From the NCBI RefSeq assembly GCF_017592825.1, contig NZ_JAGFMD010000001.1:124001-188000 (forward strand): a stretch of 64,000 nt of DNA, written 5' to 3'. The notes beneath the pieces were generated by a model. The model saw nothing but the letters and a program-made list of their open reading frames with translations. It did no database searches and was not told the origin of the DNA. This stretch comes from Roseivirga sp. E12 (GTDB taxonomy: Bacteria; Bacteroidota; Bacteroidia; Cytophagales; Cyclobacteriaceae). Numbering within the stretch: the stretch's first letter is position 1; the number at the start of each line of letters is the position of its first letter. This document shows, in pieces, positions 19,233 to 28,575 of the stretch. A program made the translations under genes and the position numbers.

Positions 19233-19745
19233 ATGATTCAAAAGCCAGCCCCATCTGAGTATAATCCGTTTTATGAACCCTATGTGAGTAAGCTTCCAGA
19301 AGAGGATGTTTACAGAGTTTTAGAAGGTCAACTCACATCAATAGCCGATTTTTTTGGCAGTATTGCAGAAGATAAAGTTGACCATCGCTACGCTCCAGGA
19401 AAGTGGTCGATCAAGGAGGTTTTGAATCACTTGAATGATGCAGAGCGTGTTTTTTCTTATCGGGCATTAAGTATTGTAAGAGGTGACACGGTTGAGCTAC
19501 CGGGAATGGATCAAGACGTGTATCAGGAAAATAGCCGCATGAATGCAAGGACTATGAGCTCATTGGTTGATGAGTTTAGAGCCATTAGAACTGCGACACT
19601 GGCTCTTCTTCAAAGTGTTACCGAAGAGGATACTTTGAAGGAAGGAATCGCCAGTGGTTCCAAAGTAACGGTTCGTGCATTAGCTGCTTTAATAGCAGGT
19701 CATTATGCTCACCATGTTATGATTGTTAAAGAAAAATATCTGTAA
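19233..19745 (+). CDS. DinB-superfamily (YfiT-like) metal-binding four-helix protein
   Basis: 170 residues. YAPGKWSIKEVLNHLNDAERVFSYRA gives the first metal histidine in the helix (NHLND), and the C-terminal AGHYAHHVMIVKEKYL supplies two more histidines, the three-His pattern of DinB-like proteins. The family includes thiol S-transferases and hydrolases; no DNA-repair function is implied. Its stop TAA shares one base with the ATG of the next gene (TAATG), so the pair is translationally coupled. Confidence 0.9.
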   Translation: MIQKPAPSEYNPFYEPYVSKLPEEDVYRVLEGQLTSIADFFGSIAEDKVDHRYAPGKWSIKEVLNHLNDAERVFSYRALSIVRGDTVELPGMDQDVYQENSRMNARTMSSLVDEFRAIRTATLALLQSVTEEDTLKEGIASGSKVTVRALAALIAGHYAHHVMIVKEKYL

Positions 19746-20266
19746 TGTTTATTATCGATCCGCATAGAGAGTATGCCAAGCAAACAGAATCTCGTGTCAT
19801 TATCCGTTTTCAGGATTGTGACCCTTTGAGGCATCTCAATAATGCTAAGTACTTAGACTATTTCTTCAATGCAAGGGAAGACCAGGTCCCTAAATTGTAT
19901 GGAGTTGAGATCATGGACTTAATTAAGTCCTATGAAGCATTTTGGGTGGTGTATAATCATCACATTGCTTACTTAAAACCTGCTAACCTTGGAGAATGGG
20001 TAAGGATAATCACGCGATTAGTTTGGTTTGATGATAATACCATAGTCGTGGAGTACGTAATGCTTGACGATTACAAAAGCCATCTTAAAACACTCATGTG
20101 GACTACATTTAAGTATGTCGGTATGAATACCAGTAGAACGATTACTCATTCGGATGAAGTAAAAGCCTATTTAGGTGCTATGCAGTTTCAAGGAGTCAAT
20201 TATGACCCTACCTTGTTTGATGAACGAGTAAAAGAGGTGAAACAACTTATCCAAACTGAAGTTTAG
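19745..20266 (+). CDS. Acyl-CoA thioesterase-like hotdog protein (4HBT)
   Basis: 173 residues. RFQDCDPLRHLNNAKYLDYFFNARED is the hotdog thioesterase opening (D-x-x-x-H-x-N-N-x-x-Y, with catalytic Asp/Asn positions), followed by the strand AYLKPANLGEWVRIITRLVWFDDNTIVVEYVM. It is longer than the usual 140 residues owing to a C-terminal helix. Coupled to the DinB-like gene by a 1-base overlap. Likely hydrolyses a short or medium acyl-CoA; substrate unknown. Confidence 0.85.
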   Translation: MFIIDPHREYAKQTESRVIIRFQDCDPLRHLNNAKYLDYFFNAREDQVPKLYGVEIMDLIKSYEAFWVVYNHHIAYLKPANLGEWVRIITRLVWFDDNTIVVEYVMLDDYKSHLKTLMWTTFKYVGMNTSRTITHSDEVKAYLGAMQFQGVNYDPTLFDERVKEVKQLIQTEV

Positions 20267-20314
20267 AATACAAGATTTTTTTCGGCAGAAGCCAGTACTT
20301 TATAAGAATAGCAT

Positions 20315-20866
20315 ATGAAAAATAATGATGGATTCGATCCAGCAGAAATCGCCAAGATAAAATCAGAAATTGGTGAAGATCAATCTTACGTGGTCATAGA
20401 GTCCGAAGACAATTCTGATGACTTTATGAATTTCTACTTCGTAGGACAATATGAAGGCAAGGAAGCGATTTATGATGCCGCAATCTATACCCTTAGGTTG
20501 CAGCATAGCAGCGAAATTCATGAGTTAGCTGAGCATAAGGTGGCTCAAAAATTCCCAGATTATAAGTCTATCTCTTATGAAGAGGATGAGAATGGAGACA
20601 TTGAACCATTGGGTGATTTAGAAGAAGAAATTGGTCTGTATCTAACCGAAGTAATGGACGAGTTAGAAGAGGAGGAGGCTGTTAAGGTTCAAGAGCATGT
20701 AGATATGGATGAGCATGCGGATTTTGGAATAGGTCTAGACGTTGGCTTGCATGTTGACGCAATTACACCTGCTGTCATAGAAAAATTTATTAAAGACTTC
20801 AACGGAGATACACTTAAGCTGGATAAGACACACTATTCTTTTCAGTTTGAGGATGACGAAGATTAA
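20315..20866 (+). CDS. Acidic conserved hypothetical protein
   Basis: 183 residues with a very acidic middle and C-terminus (EEDENGDIEPLGDLEEE, LEEEEAVKVQEHVDMDEH, QFEDDED). No signal peptide or membrane segment. The N-terminal part reads like a small alpha/beta fold: MNFYFVGQYEGKEAIYDAAIYTLRLQHSSEIHELAEHKVAQKFPDY. I believe a protein of this form is conserved in Cytophagales, but I do not know a family function. It is 48 bases after the thioesterase gene and ends with a terminator. Confidence 0.7.
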   Translation: MKNNDGFDPAEIAKIKSEIGEDQSYVVIESEDNSDDFMNFYFVGQYEGKEAIYDAAIYTLRLQHSSEIHELAEHKVAQKFPDYKSISYEEDENGDIEPLGDLEEEIGLYLTEVMDELEEEEAVKVQEHVDMDEHADFGIGLDVGLHVDAITPAVIEKFIKDFNGDTLKLDKTHYSFQFEDDED

Positions 20867-20890
20867 AGATTTTCGCAATATTGACACTGA

Positions 20891-20919
20891 AGGCCGCTGA
20901 TGAATTAGCGGCCTTTTTT
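20891..20919 (+). terminator. Rho-independent terminator after the acidic protein gene
   Basis: AGGCCGCT / AGCGGCCT (20891-20898 with 20907-20914), 8-base loop, followed by TTTTTT. It ends the 18688-20866 run. Confidence 0.9.
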
Positions 20920-20932
20920 ATTAATTTTCAAT

Positions 20933-22069
20933 ATGATCAAGAGAACCTTTACTACCCTGATTTTATTGTCGCTAATCAGTTTGCCAAGCCTTAAAGGCCA
21001 AGAGGCAGACCTTTCTGACAAACTGAGGAATAAATTGACCGAGATTTATGAGGCTTCCAATGCCCCAGGTGTTAGTTTTTCGGCTGTTTTACCTGATGGA
21101 AAGGAAATAACCCTCACTGCTGGGTATGCTGATCTCGAGAAAAAAATAGAAATGGAGTTTGATCACAAAATGCTTGGTGGCAGTACTGGGAAAGTGTTTT
21201 ACTCCGTAGTAGTAATGCAGCTGATTGAAGAAGGGAAGCTGGATTTAGATGCACCCGTAAAGAATTACCTGGGGAATAACAGTTGGTTTGAACGTCTGCC
21301 TAATGCAGCAAACTTGACTATTAGAAACCTGATGAGGCATGAGAGCGGTATTCCGCGCTATGTATTCAAAGAGGCATTTCAGAAAGATGTAATAGCTGAT
21401 GTGGACCGCGTTTGGAAACCAGAAGAACTCTTGTCTTATGTCTATGACGACAAACCATTGTTCTCTGTCGGAGAGCAATTTGCCTACTCTGATACAAACT
21501 ACATTATCGTAGCGATGGTCATTGAAGCTGTGACAGGCAATGATCTATATGATGAAGTTCAAACGAGAGTTTTGGATCGGGCCAGATTGAATCATGTAGT
21601 CCCACAGACGGGGCGAGTTTATGAAAAACTGGCGCAAGGATATAATGGAGAAGACCCATTCTTTCCGGGTAATGCCTTGGATGAGAATGGAAGGAGTAGA
21701 TATAACTGGCAGTTCGAGTGGGCTGGTGGTGGACTGGTAATCACAACCCGAGACCTGGCCGTACTGGCTAAGAAGATTTATGAAGGGGAGATGTTTGACA
21801 AGGCGCTGCTCAAAGAATACTTTGATGGCAGAGAGGCCACCGGCATGGGGGGTACCTGGGGGCTTGGAGTGCATATCAGAAACTCTCCAAATGGAAGAGT
21901 AATGGGACACAGTGGCTTTATGCCAGGATACATTACCAATATGATGTACTTCGAGGATTTAGGCTTTTCTATTTGCTATCAGATTAATGCCTCAGATCCT
22001 CCGAGAAGAGGAATTTTAAGACAACTTCCACAAATGGCCAATATTATTCGCGCTGAAATTGGAAATTGA
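20933..22069 (+). CDS. Secreted serine hydrolase of the beta-lactamase/DD-peptidase superfamily
   Basis: 378 residues with a Sec signal peptide (MIKRTFTTLILLSLISLPSL). The catalytic SxxK motif is STGK in KMLGGSTGKVFYSVVVMQLIEEGKLDLD, the tyrosine motif is YSD (FAYSDTNYIIVAMVIEAVTG), and the third motif is HSG in RVMGHSGFMPGY. These are the class-C beta-lactamase-like serine hydrolases with D-aminopeptidase or esterase activity in the periplasm. Single gene between a terminator and the HDAC-like gene. Substrate not predictable. Confidence 0.9.
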   Translation: MIKRTFTTLILLSLISLPSLKGQEADLSDKLRNKLTEIYEASNAPGVSFSAVLPDGKEITLTAGYADLEKKIEMEFDHKMLGGSTGKVFYSVVVMQLIEEGKLDLDAPVKNYLGNNSWFERLPNAANLTIRNLMRHESGIPRYVFKEAFQKDVIADVDRVWKPEELLSYVYDDKPLFSVGEQFAYSDTNYIIVAMVIEAVTGNDLYDEVQTRVLDRARLNHVVPQTGRVYEKLAQGYNGEDPFFPGNALDENGRSRYNWQFEWAGGGLVITTRDLAVLAKKIYEGEMFDKALLKEYFDGREATGMGGTWGLGVHIRNSPNGRVMGHSGFMPGYITNMMYFEDLGFSICYQINASDPPRRGILRQLPQMANIIRAEIGN

Positions 22070-22111
22070 AAACATCTTTGGTGAGTTTTAGCTTTTACGC
22101 TGAAAGTTGAC

Positions 22112-23014
22112 ATGCTAAAGATTGCTTGGTCTGAAATTTATGCCCATCCGCTTCCCAAGAACCATAGGTTCCCCATGGAGAAGTATAATCTGTTGCCAGA
22201 GCAATTGCTTTATGAGGGAACAGTCAATTCAGATAACTTCTTCGCACCAACTCCGCTGTCGGAGGCCAAAGTCATAAGGACACATGATGATCAGTATTGG
22301 CAAAAGCTAAAGAACCAAGACCTCACCAGACAGGAGGAGAGAAGAACAGGTTTCCCGCTTTCAAGCGAATTGGTTTCTCGAGAAATAGTGATTATGAATG
22401 GAAGTGTCCAGTGCGCGTTGTATGCCTTGAACGATGGCATCGCCATGAACGTTGCTGGAGGTACCCATCATGCATTTACGGATAGAGGTGAAGGGTTTTG
22501 CTTGTTGAATGACATTGCCATCGCCTCGCATCACCTACTAGATAATGGATTGGCAAGCAAAATACTTGTTGTCGATCTGGATGTACATCAGGGCAACGGT
22601 ACTGCAGAGATATTCGCTAAAGACGATCGTGTTTTTACATTTAGCATGCACGGCCAATCGAATTATCCGATGCACAAGGAGGTTTCGGATTTGGATGTTG
22701 GTCTAGTAGATGGAACTGATGATGAAACCTATCTCAAACTTCTGGATCGACATCTAAATGAGGTTTTTGATGACTTTCAACCTGACTTTGTCTGTTTTCA
22801 GTCAGGAGTTGACGTCTTAGCAACAGATAAATTAGGTAGGCTTGGAATGACACTTGATGGCTGTAAGAAAAGGGATAGTATGGTTTTAGAGCTTTGTCAC
22901 AGAAATCAAATTCCTGTGATGGCATGTATGGGTGGAGGATATTCTGAAAAAATAGCGCATATCGTTGAAGCGCATGCCAATACTTACAGGCTGGCTCAGG
23001 GGATTTACTTCTGA
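22112..23014 (+). CDS. Histone-deacetylase-superfamily (AcuC-like) metal hydrolase
   Basis: 300 residues. GGTHHAFTDRGEGFCLLNDIAIA supplies the tandem catalytic histidines, VVDLDVHQGNGTAEIF the zinc Asp/His pair and VCFQSGVDVLATDKLGRLGMT the third zinc Asp, all in the order of class I/II deacetylases. The compact length matches bacterial acetoin-utilisation or polyamine/peptide deacetylases. It would remove acetyl from a lysine or polyamine-like amide in the cytoplasm. It follows the serine hydrolase by 42 bases; no acuA/acs is adjacent. Confidence 0.92.
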   Translation: MLKIAWSEIYAHPLPKNHRFPMEKYNLLPEQLLYEGTVNSDNFFAPTPLSEAKVIRTHDDQYWQKLKNQDLTRQEERRTGFPLSSELVSREIVIMNGSVQCALYALNDGIAMNVAGGTHHAFTDRGEGFCLLNDIAIASHHLLDNGLASKILVVDLDVHQGNGTAEIFAKDDRVFTFSMHGQSNYPMHKEVSDLDVGLVDGTDDETYLKLLDRHLNEVFDDFQPDFVCFQSGVDVLATDKLGRLGMTLDGCKKRDSMVLELCHRNQIPVMACMGGGYSEKIAHIVEAHANTYRLAQGIYF

Positions 23015-23186
23015 TGTATTGACTACTCAGCAGTGAGCTATGGCACATTCAAAGACACTATCACTTGTCAGCTAGCCTTTCTAGTTTCAATTTATTTAAT
23101 TTGTGCTGAGCTGGCTGGCAGAAACTGTTCCGACATAGTTAATCTAACCATGTTAACGCTCAACAATTTTTAATTCGACATAACTA

Positions 23187-24881
23187 ATGTACAAGCGCGT
23201 TGCGGTAATCACCTTGTTGATGTTTTTTGGCTGTTTTGCCTTAACCGGACAAGAATTGGCTCATATCCGAATCGATGGTATCAACTCTTCTTATGACGAG
23301 CATAGTCCGATGTTGAGCCCTGATGGGCAAACACTATATTTCACACGAGCTGGACATCCTGCTAACATAGGAGGAGTGCTCGATCAAGGAGACATTTGGT
23401 TGAGTCAGAAGACGTCCAATGGTTGGTCTCAGCCTGTTCATGCTGGCGCAGCAATCAATCATCCCGGATTGAATGGTGTGGTAGGGTTTAGTGCTGATGG
23501 GCAACGAATGTATCTACTCAACTTTTTCGATCCAGAAGGAAGAGGAATCAGTAAACTCAAGAACGGAATCTCTGTATCAACTGTCAAAGGTGGTGTTTGG
23601 GGAGTTCCGGAAAAGCTAGCCATACAGTTTTTCTCTAATGAGTCATCTCATATTAGTGCTACTATTTCGAAAGACGAAAAGGTTATCATCATGGCGATAC
23701 AGTCATATGAAACTGAGGGTAATGAAGATTTATACATCTCTTTTAAAGAAGAGAATGGAGAGTGGACACAACCAAAGAATATGGGCAATGTGCTTAACAC
23801 TTATGCACAAGAATGGGTGCCTTTTCTTTCAGATGACATGAAGTCACTTTATTTCACTTCTAATGGGCATGGTGGTATTGGAGGGCGCGATGTGTTTCTT
23901 TCAGAACGCCAAAGTGATGACTCATGGCTAGAGTGGTCAACCCCAAGAAACCTGGGAGAAGGTTTCAATACAGTGGGGGCGGAACAAGGACTTTCTTTCA
24001 TTAGTGGTGATGAATTGGCCTATTTCTCGTCAACTCAAAACAGCGAGGGCTTTGGAGATGTTTTCGCGTATTCGATGCCAGAAAGCATTCCAGAAGCCGA
24101 AGAGGTTGAAGTGATCACACCAGTAGTTCAACCGGAAAATGATAAAGCGGAAGAGGTAGTTGTTGAAGAAGAGGAGAAAAAGGAGGAGGAAAAGCCAAAA
24201 GAAGAGGTTAAGGAAGAAGTTGCTGTTGTAGTTCCTGTTGAGGAGCCGAAGAAACAAATATTGATGACTTTTGAGGTTTTGGACAATCGAACCGAAGCCT
24301 TGGTTGATGCGGATGTAGTATTGACTTACAATGGCGAAGAAAGAACGATTAAGACTGCTGACATCTCTTCTCCCTCAAAACGCTTCGAGTTAACATTAGA
24401 AGAAGGTACAGACTTAAAAGTATCCATTGAATTGGAGGGTTATCTCAAGTATCAGAAGCTTTTTAAGGCTGGAGAAACTTCCGCCAATGAAGCCGCTGGT
24501 ATCGAGCGCCTATTGCTCACAAGAGAAGAGGTTGGCACAACAGTGGAGATTGAGAATGTCCTTTTTAACAGGGCTAGATCATCTTTTGCAAACCCAGAGG
24601 TAGCGACTAGACAAATCGATGAACTTGTTCAATTGATGAAAGATAACCCGGGAATGGCTATCCGTCTAGAAGGTCACACGGACAATCGTGGAGACGAGAA
24701 ATTATTGCAGGAGTTATCTGAGGAGCGTGTCAAAACGGTACGGGATTATATGCTCTCAAAAGGCATTAATGGTAATCGAATTGAGTTTATTGGCTATGGA
24801 GGTACTAAGCCTCTGAGTGACAATAAGAGCCCTGAAGGTATAGAAATCAACCGTAGGGTCGAGTTTGTGATTATCAGATAA
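23187..24881 (+). CDS. OmpA-family protein with PD40 (TolB-like) propeller repeats
   Basis: 564 residues. A signal peptide (MYKRVAVITLLMFFGCFALTGQE) is followed by WD40-like PD40 strands with the pattern SPMLSPDGQTLYFTRAG, GVVGFSADGQRMYLL, VPFLSDDMKSLYFTSNGHGGIGGRDVF (in part). A Glu/Lys/Val-rich linker spans about residues 305-355, then a short Ig-like domain, then the OmpA C-terminal domain (RLEGHTDNRGDEKLLQELSE, NRRVEFVIIR) that binds peptidoglycan. This two-part type is common in Bacteroidota and is tethered to the outer membrane/cell wall. The gene sits 172 bases from the HDAC gene in an otherwise featureless gap. Confidence 0.93.
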   Translation: MYKRVAVITLLMFFGCFALTGQELAHIRIDGINSSYDEHSPMLSPDGQTLYFTRAGHPANIGGVLDQGDIWLSQKTSNGWSQPVHAGAAINHPGLNGVVGFSADGQRMYLLNFFDPEGRGISKLKNGISVSTVKGGVWGVPEKLAIQFFSNESSHISATISKDEKVIIMAIQSYETEGNEDLYISFKEENGEWTQPKNMGNVLNTYAQEWVPFLSDDMKSLYFTSNGHGGIGGRDVFLSERQSDDSWLEWSTPRNLGEGFNTVGAEQGLSFISGDELAYFSSTQNSEGFGDVFAYSMPESIPEAEEVEVITPVVQPENDKAEEVVVEEEEKKEEEKPKEEVKEEVAVVVPVEEPKKQILMTFEVLDNRTEALVDADVVLTYNGEERTIKTADISSPSKRFELTLEEGTDLKVSIELEGYLKYQKLFKAGETSANEAAGIERLLLTREEVGTTVEIENVLFNRARSSFANPEVATRQIDELVQLMKDNPGMAIRLEGHTDNRGDEKLLQELSEERVKTVRDYMLSKGINGNRIEFIGYGGTKPLSDNKSPEGIEINRRVEFVIIR

Positions 24882-24894
24882 GTATGACTGTCTG

Positions 24895-25395
24895 ATGCGA
24901 AATAGGCTAATTGGTACTTGCATTCTTATAGTCTTCCTTGTGACCTTCAGCTCATGTTCTGAGCGTAAAAAAGTATCTCAACAAAAGGCAGAGCTATTCT
25001 TTGAAATGTTTGCCGATAGATCTGATTGGGAGGGTTTCATTGATCTTTATGCTGATAACCTTCTATTTGAAGATGTAGTCTACGGACTAAAATATAATAA
25101 GGATCAATTCATTGATTTTTATAATTGGCCAGACACATCTTTCAGAAAACACCCAGAATTCCCAAAATCGCTTGTGCTAGAAGACTTGGCCCTGACCGAC
25201 AGCTCGGCAGTGGGTAAGGGGTATTTTACACCGTTCTATTTCGGTGGTCAGCCTATGGCCATAGATCACAAATGGCGATTCACTATCTGGTTATACTTCG
25301 ATGGTCAAGGAAAAATCAAAAGGCATATAGACTTTATTGATTATCCTGCCGAATTCATGAAATCAGCTGCAGAAGGTCGAATAGGTGGCAGTTGA
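24895..25395 (+). CDS. Small NTF2/SnoaL-like lipoprotein
   Basis: 166 residues. Lipoprotein signal MRNRLIGTCILIVFLVTFSSC; the mature part AELFFEMFADRSDWEGFIDLYADNLLFEDVVYGLKYNKDQFIDFYN has the helix-strand rhythm of SnoaL/NTF2-fold proteins with a cone-shaped pocket. It starts 13 bases after the OmpA-family gene, so likely co-transcribed. Its TGA ends exactly where the convergent thioesterase stop begins (25395/25396). Function unknown. Confidence 0.7.
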   Translation: MRNRLIGTCILIVFLVTFSSCSERKKVSQQKAELFFEMFADRSDWEGFIDLYADNLLFEDVVYGLKYNKDQFIDFYNWPDTSFRKHPEFPKSLVLEDLALTDSSAVGKGYFTPFYFGGQPMAIDHKWRFTIWLYFDGQGKIKRHIDFIDYPAEFMKSAAEGRIGGS

Positions 25396-25803
25396 TCAAT
25401 CGGAGAAAGCCTCAACCATCGCTTCTAAAACTCTTGTTGGCCTATTTTTTTCTCTATCTAGCATACACCACGAGGTGCTTGATTGTACAATTAGATCACC
25501 TGATGCTTGATTACTAATCCTCACTAACCGATTGGATTTGACGCCATCAAACTCATGTACATGTGTTTGTATCAATAGGGTGTCATTCAGAAAGGCAGGT
25601 TTCTTGTATTCAATGAAATGACTCAAGGCCACCCATGCATACTTGTCCACCCACTGCTGCTCAGCACAGACCTCCCAATGCTGTTTAGCTACGTCCTGTA
25701 TCCATTGTAAATACTGAACATTGTTGACATGGTTGAGTTCGTCTAAGTGACCCTGATTGACGACTAATGTTTTACTGAAGATATTGGGTTTTTCCATGAG
25801 CAT
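25396..25803 (-). CDS. Acyl-CoA thioesterase, hotdog fold
   Basis: 135 residues, the standard size of 4HBT enzymes. VVNQGHLDELNHVNNVQYLQWIQDVAKQHW carries the family motif D/H-x-x-x-x-H-x-N-N-x-x-Y, followed by strand SHFIEYKKPAFLNDTLLIQTHV. The first ATG (25803) shares one base with the upstream gene's stop (TGATG); M3 at 25797 is an alternative start. Likely cleaves acyl-CoA in the cytoplasm. It appears to be a second thioesterase distinct from the one at 19745. Confidence 0.9.
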   Translation of the reverse strand: MLMEKPNIFSKTLVVNQGHLDELNHVNNVQYLQWIQDVAKQHWEVCAEQQWVDKYAWVALSHFIEYKKPAFLNDTLLIQTHVHEFDGVKSNRLVRISNQASGDLIVQSSTSWCMLDREKNRPTRVLEAMVEAFSD

Positions 25804-26804
25804 CAGTAAAGAATTGTTCTCTCTTCTTTCTTTACTACTACGCCATTGGAATAGGTGGTTTTCTTGATCCAGTTGCTCATTTCGTCATATTCGTAAAAAG
25901 TGGTATACCGATCTACATAGGTGCCTCTTAATGTTCGGCTCTCGTACTCGACTAAGTCCCCATATAGATACAATTCCTTGAATCGCGACCTGAAATTCAC
26001 GGTGTCTCCATGTTGAAAGAAGCCTCTAACCATTACTCTTAGAGAGTCTTTTTTTACTTCCAGATGTCTTTCTTTAGGTATACCATTTAAACTGAAAAAG
26101 GTAGTTTGCTTCACAAGTGAATCGGGGAAGTAGGCATAGTCGGTACGTGACTCTAAGTGGTTGGCTCGGTAGTCGTGTCTAGAAATTTTCCGCTCAAGAC
26201 CATCATAAACATATTCAATGTGAAGTGAATCCGAAGGCTTGTCAACACTGTTGTATGTGTCGTAGAATTGATCTGCAATGAGGTCATTATGTTCGTTGTA
26301 GTGGTACTTCCAGAAGCGATTGAGCTTGTCCTTACCGCGATATTCCTCTTTCGCTATTACCTGTAGGAGTGAGTTGTATTTGACAACGGACTTAGAGTGT
26401 ACACGATCACCAAGTCTGTAGATAGTCTCTGTTGCTTCAAAAGAATCATCGTTATACTCGTAAGTGATCTTTGGCATATTCTCCTGAAAGCCAAATCGTT
26501 TTTGCTCAATTATACGACCATGGTTATCAAAGAAGTGAGACTTTAGCACCTCATTGCTCGACCGAAATTGAACCTCCTTAAGTTGTCCATTTTCTAGAAG
26601 GTAATACGGAATAATAGGGGACTTGATCAGACGGGCTGAGTCTTTATTGTACTCATAAATTTTGATAAAGTACTCCTTAGGACTTTTTCTTAGGTTTTCG
26701 TCAATGCGTACCGATTCTATTAGCTCTGAATCAAAGCTTGGCAGCAACTGCTGGCCATAGAGTGTTGTACTGGTGAGTAAAAGGAATGCAACTATGCAGC
26801 GCAT
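25803..26804 (-). CDS. Secreted protein with YD/MORN-like beta repeats
   Basis: 333 residues with a signal peptide (MRCIVAFLLLTSTTLYGQQ). The body is a series of similar 20-25-residue strands: HFFDNHGRIIEQKRF, TYEYNDDSFEATETIYRL, KYNSLLQVIAKEEYRG, HYNEHNDLIADQFYD, EYVYDGLERKISRHDYR, TFYEYDEMSNWIKKTTYS. This pattern resembles YD-repeat or RHS-like beta-sheet proteins but lacks a toxin domain. It is coupled to the thioesterase by a 1-base overlap and is 50 bases from the GGT gene. Function unknown. Confidence 0.65.
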   Translation of the reverse strand: MRCIVAFLLLTSTTLYGQQLLPSFDSELIESVRIDENLRKSPKEYFIKIYEYNKDSARLIKSPIIPYYLLENGQLKEVQFRSSNEVLKSHFFDNHGRIIEQKRFGFQENMPKITYEYNDDSFEATETIYRLGDRVHSKSVVKYNSLLQVIAKEEYRGKDKLNRFWKYHYNEHNDLIADQFYDTYNSVDKPSDSLHIEYVYDGLERKISRHDYRANHLESRTDYAYFPDSLVKQTTFFSLNGIPKERHLEVKKDSLRVMVRGFFQHGDTVNFRSRFKELYLYGDLVEYESRTLRGTYVDRYTTFYEYDEMSNWIKKTTYSNGVVVKKEERTILY

Positions 26805-26854
26805 ACCTTAAAGATAACCAAAAAGAGAATTCTTCAAGTTTGGCAGTGTGGAAT

Positions 26855-28555
26855 TTAATAACCATCGGCCGTGTCATCACCACGAGGGTCGGCACCAGCT
26901 TCTAGTTTGCCATTAGGAAGCACCAAAATAGCATCGACTCTACCAATGGTTCCTCTGGCTCTCAGTTCATGACCTTTAGACTTCAAATTGGCGATGAGCA
27001 GACTGTCGAATGCCTCGCGTTCTGTCTGGATTACATCTGGCAGCCATTGGTGGTGAAATCTCGGAGCTGAAACAGACTCCTGCATGGTCATATCAAAGTC
27101 GATGACATTGATAATGGTTTGAAAGACGGACGTTATGATTGTCGACCCGCCAGGAGTTCCAACCACCATAAATAGCTTCCCATCCTTAGAAACAATTGAA
27201 GGCGTCATCGAGCTCAGCATGCGCTTTCCTGGTTCGATGGCATTGGCTTCTCCTCCAACTAAACCATACATATTGGGAGTACCCGGTTTAGAACTGAAGT
27301 CGTCCATTTCATTGTTTAACAGAAAGCCTGCACCGCCAACGAATACCTTACTACCCATTCCACCATTCAAGGTCGTAGTTACTGATACTGCATTGCCCCA
27401 AGGGTCAACAACGGATAAGTGAGTGGTCTCTTCGCTTTCTTTAGGTGCGGGCGTGCCGGCATTAATCTCCGCACTTGGTGTAGCTCTGTTTGGATCGAAT
27501 GACGTCATTCTTCCTCCAGTATAGTTTTTGTCTATAAGCCCATCTCGAGGTACGTCATAGAAATCAGGATCTCCTAGGTGCGCAGCTCTGTCTGCATAAG
27601 CCCTTCTTTCTGCCTCGGTGATAAGGTGTATGGCGTCAGCGCTATGAAAGCCCATCTTCTTAAGGTTAAAAGGCTCCACCGCATGAAATAACTGGGCGAT
27701 TGCAATGCCACCACTGGAGGGTGGAGGCATTGAAATGAACTCATAACCTCTGTAGTTTCCTGTGATCGGAGTACGCCATTCGGCAGTATATTCTTCCAAG
27801 TCTTTAAGTGAGATTAGGCCATTGCCTCTTTCCATCTCCGCGACAATCAGTCTGGCGGTCTCTCCTTTGTAAAAGCCATCCCTGCCATTATCCCGAATTC
27901 TTTCGAGGGTTTTAGCTAAATCAGGTATGCTGACGATATCACCTTCTTTCCATTCAGATCCCTCTTCAGCTAAGAAAAAATCAGGCTGTACTGTATTATA
28001 CTGTATGAAGACCTTTCTATTGCCATTAAGTCCTCTAGCTTCTCTTGCCGTTAACGCCCAGCCATTGGCTGCTAGATCTATAGCAGGCTGTACCAAGCTT
28101 GCCCAATCAAGCTTGCCATATTTTTCATGAGCAGCCTCAAGGCCTGCTACTGTTCCGGGAACTCCCGCTGCCAAATGACCACGAACGCTGGCCATTGGGA
28201 TGACATCGCCATTGGCATCTAGGTACATGTCACGACCTCCTGATAAAGGGGCCTTTTCGCGATAATCTAGTGTGGCAATTTCTCCATCAGCCATTCTGCT
28301 GACCATAAAACCACCACCACCGATATTACCAGCGCCTGGATATACAACAGCCAGAGCAAACTGAGTGGCAATGGCTGCATCGACAGCATTTCCTCCTTTC
28401 TGCATGATCTCTCTGCCGACTTTTGATGCCAGAGGATGGGCGGAGACCACCATGGCCTTGTCAGCAATTTTACCTCGATTTTCGTTTGACTCTTTTTGTG
28501 GAGTCTGACATGCAAAGAGGGCTGTTATCAGTAGAAAGGAGAGAAGTCTTTTCAT
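26855..28555 (-). CDS. ggt: Gamma-glutamyltransferase lipoprotein
   Basis: 566 residues, the usual GGT length. A lipoprotein signal precedes the fold. The large-subunit start [30 protein letters not shown] matches the family, and the autoprocessing site is [21 protein letters not shown], where the second Thr becomes the N-terminal nucleophile. The GTPGGSTI loop is also present. It transfers or hydrolyses gamma-glutamyl groups of glutathione at the cell surface or periplasm. It starts 20 bases after the S9 peptidase, suggesting a joint peptide-degradation operon. Confidence 0.95.
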   Translation of the reverse strand: MKRLLSFLLITALFACQTPQKESNENRGKIADKAMVVSAHPLASKVGREIMQKGGNAVDAAIATQFALAVVYPGAGNIGGGGFMVSRMADGEIATLDYREKAPLSGGRDMYLDANGDVIPMASVRGHLAAGVPGTVAGLEAAHEKYGKLDWASLVQPAIDLAANGWALTAREARGLNGNRKVFIQYNTVQPDFFLAEEGSEWKEGDIVSIPDLAKTLERIRDNGRDGFYKGETARLIVAEMERGNGLISLKDLEEYTAEWRTPITGNYRGYEFISMPPPSSGGIAIAQLFHAVEPFNLKKMGFHSADAIHLITEAERRAYADRAAHLGDPDFYDVPRDGLIDKNYTGGRMTSFDPNRATPSAEINAGTPAPKESEETTHLSVVDPWGNAVSVTTTLNGGMGSKVFVGGAGFLLNNEMDDFSSKPGTPNMYGLVGGEANAIEPGKRMLSSMTPSIVSKDGKLFMVVGTPGGSTIITSVFQTIINVIDFDMTMQESVSAPRFHHQWLPDVIQTEREAFDSLLIANLKSKGHELRARGTIGRVDAILVLPNGKLEAGADPRGDDTADGY

Positions 28556-28575
28556 AATGTCTTAAGGCTTGATGT

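Noticed and set aside
20315-20866. Acidic protein as DNA-mimic inhibitor
   Set aside because: High acidity is the only support; it looks like a conserved housekeeping protein in a small operon rather than an anti-defence gene.
23015-23186. 172-base gap before the OmpA-family gene
   Set aside because: A loose inverted pair (CAGCTAGCC and GGCTGGCAG) is imperfect and no promoter or RNA gene was convincing.
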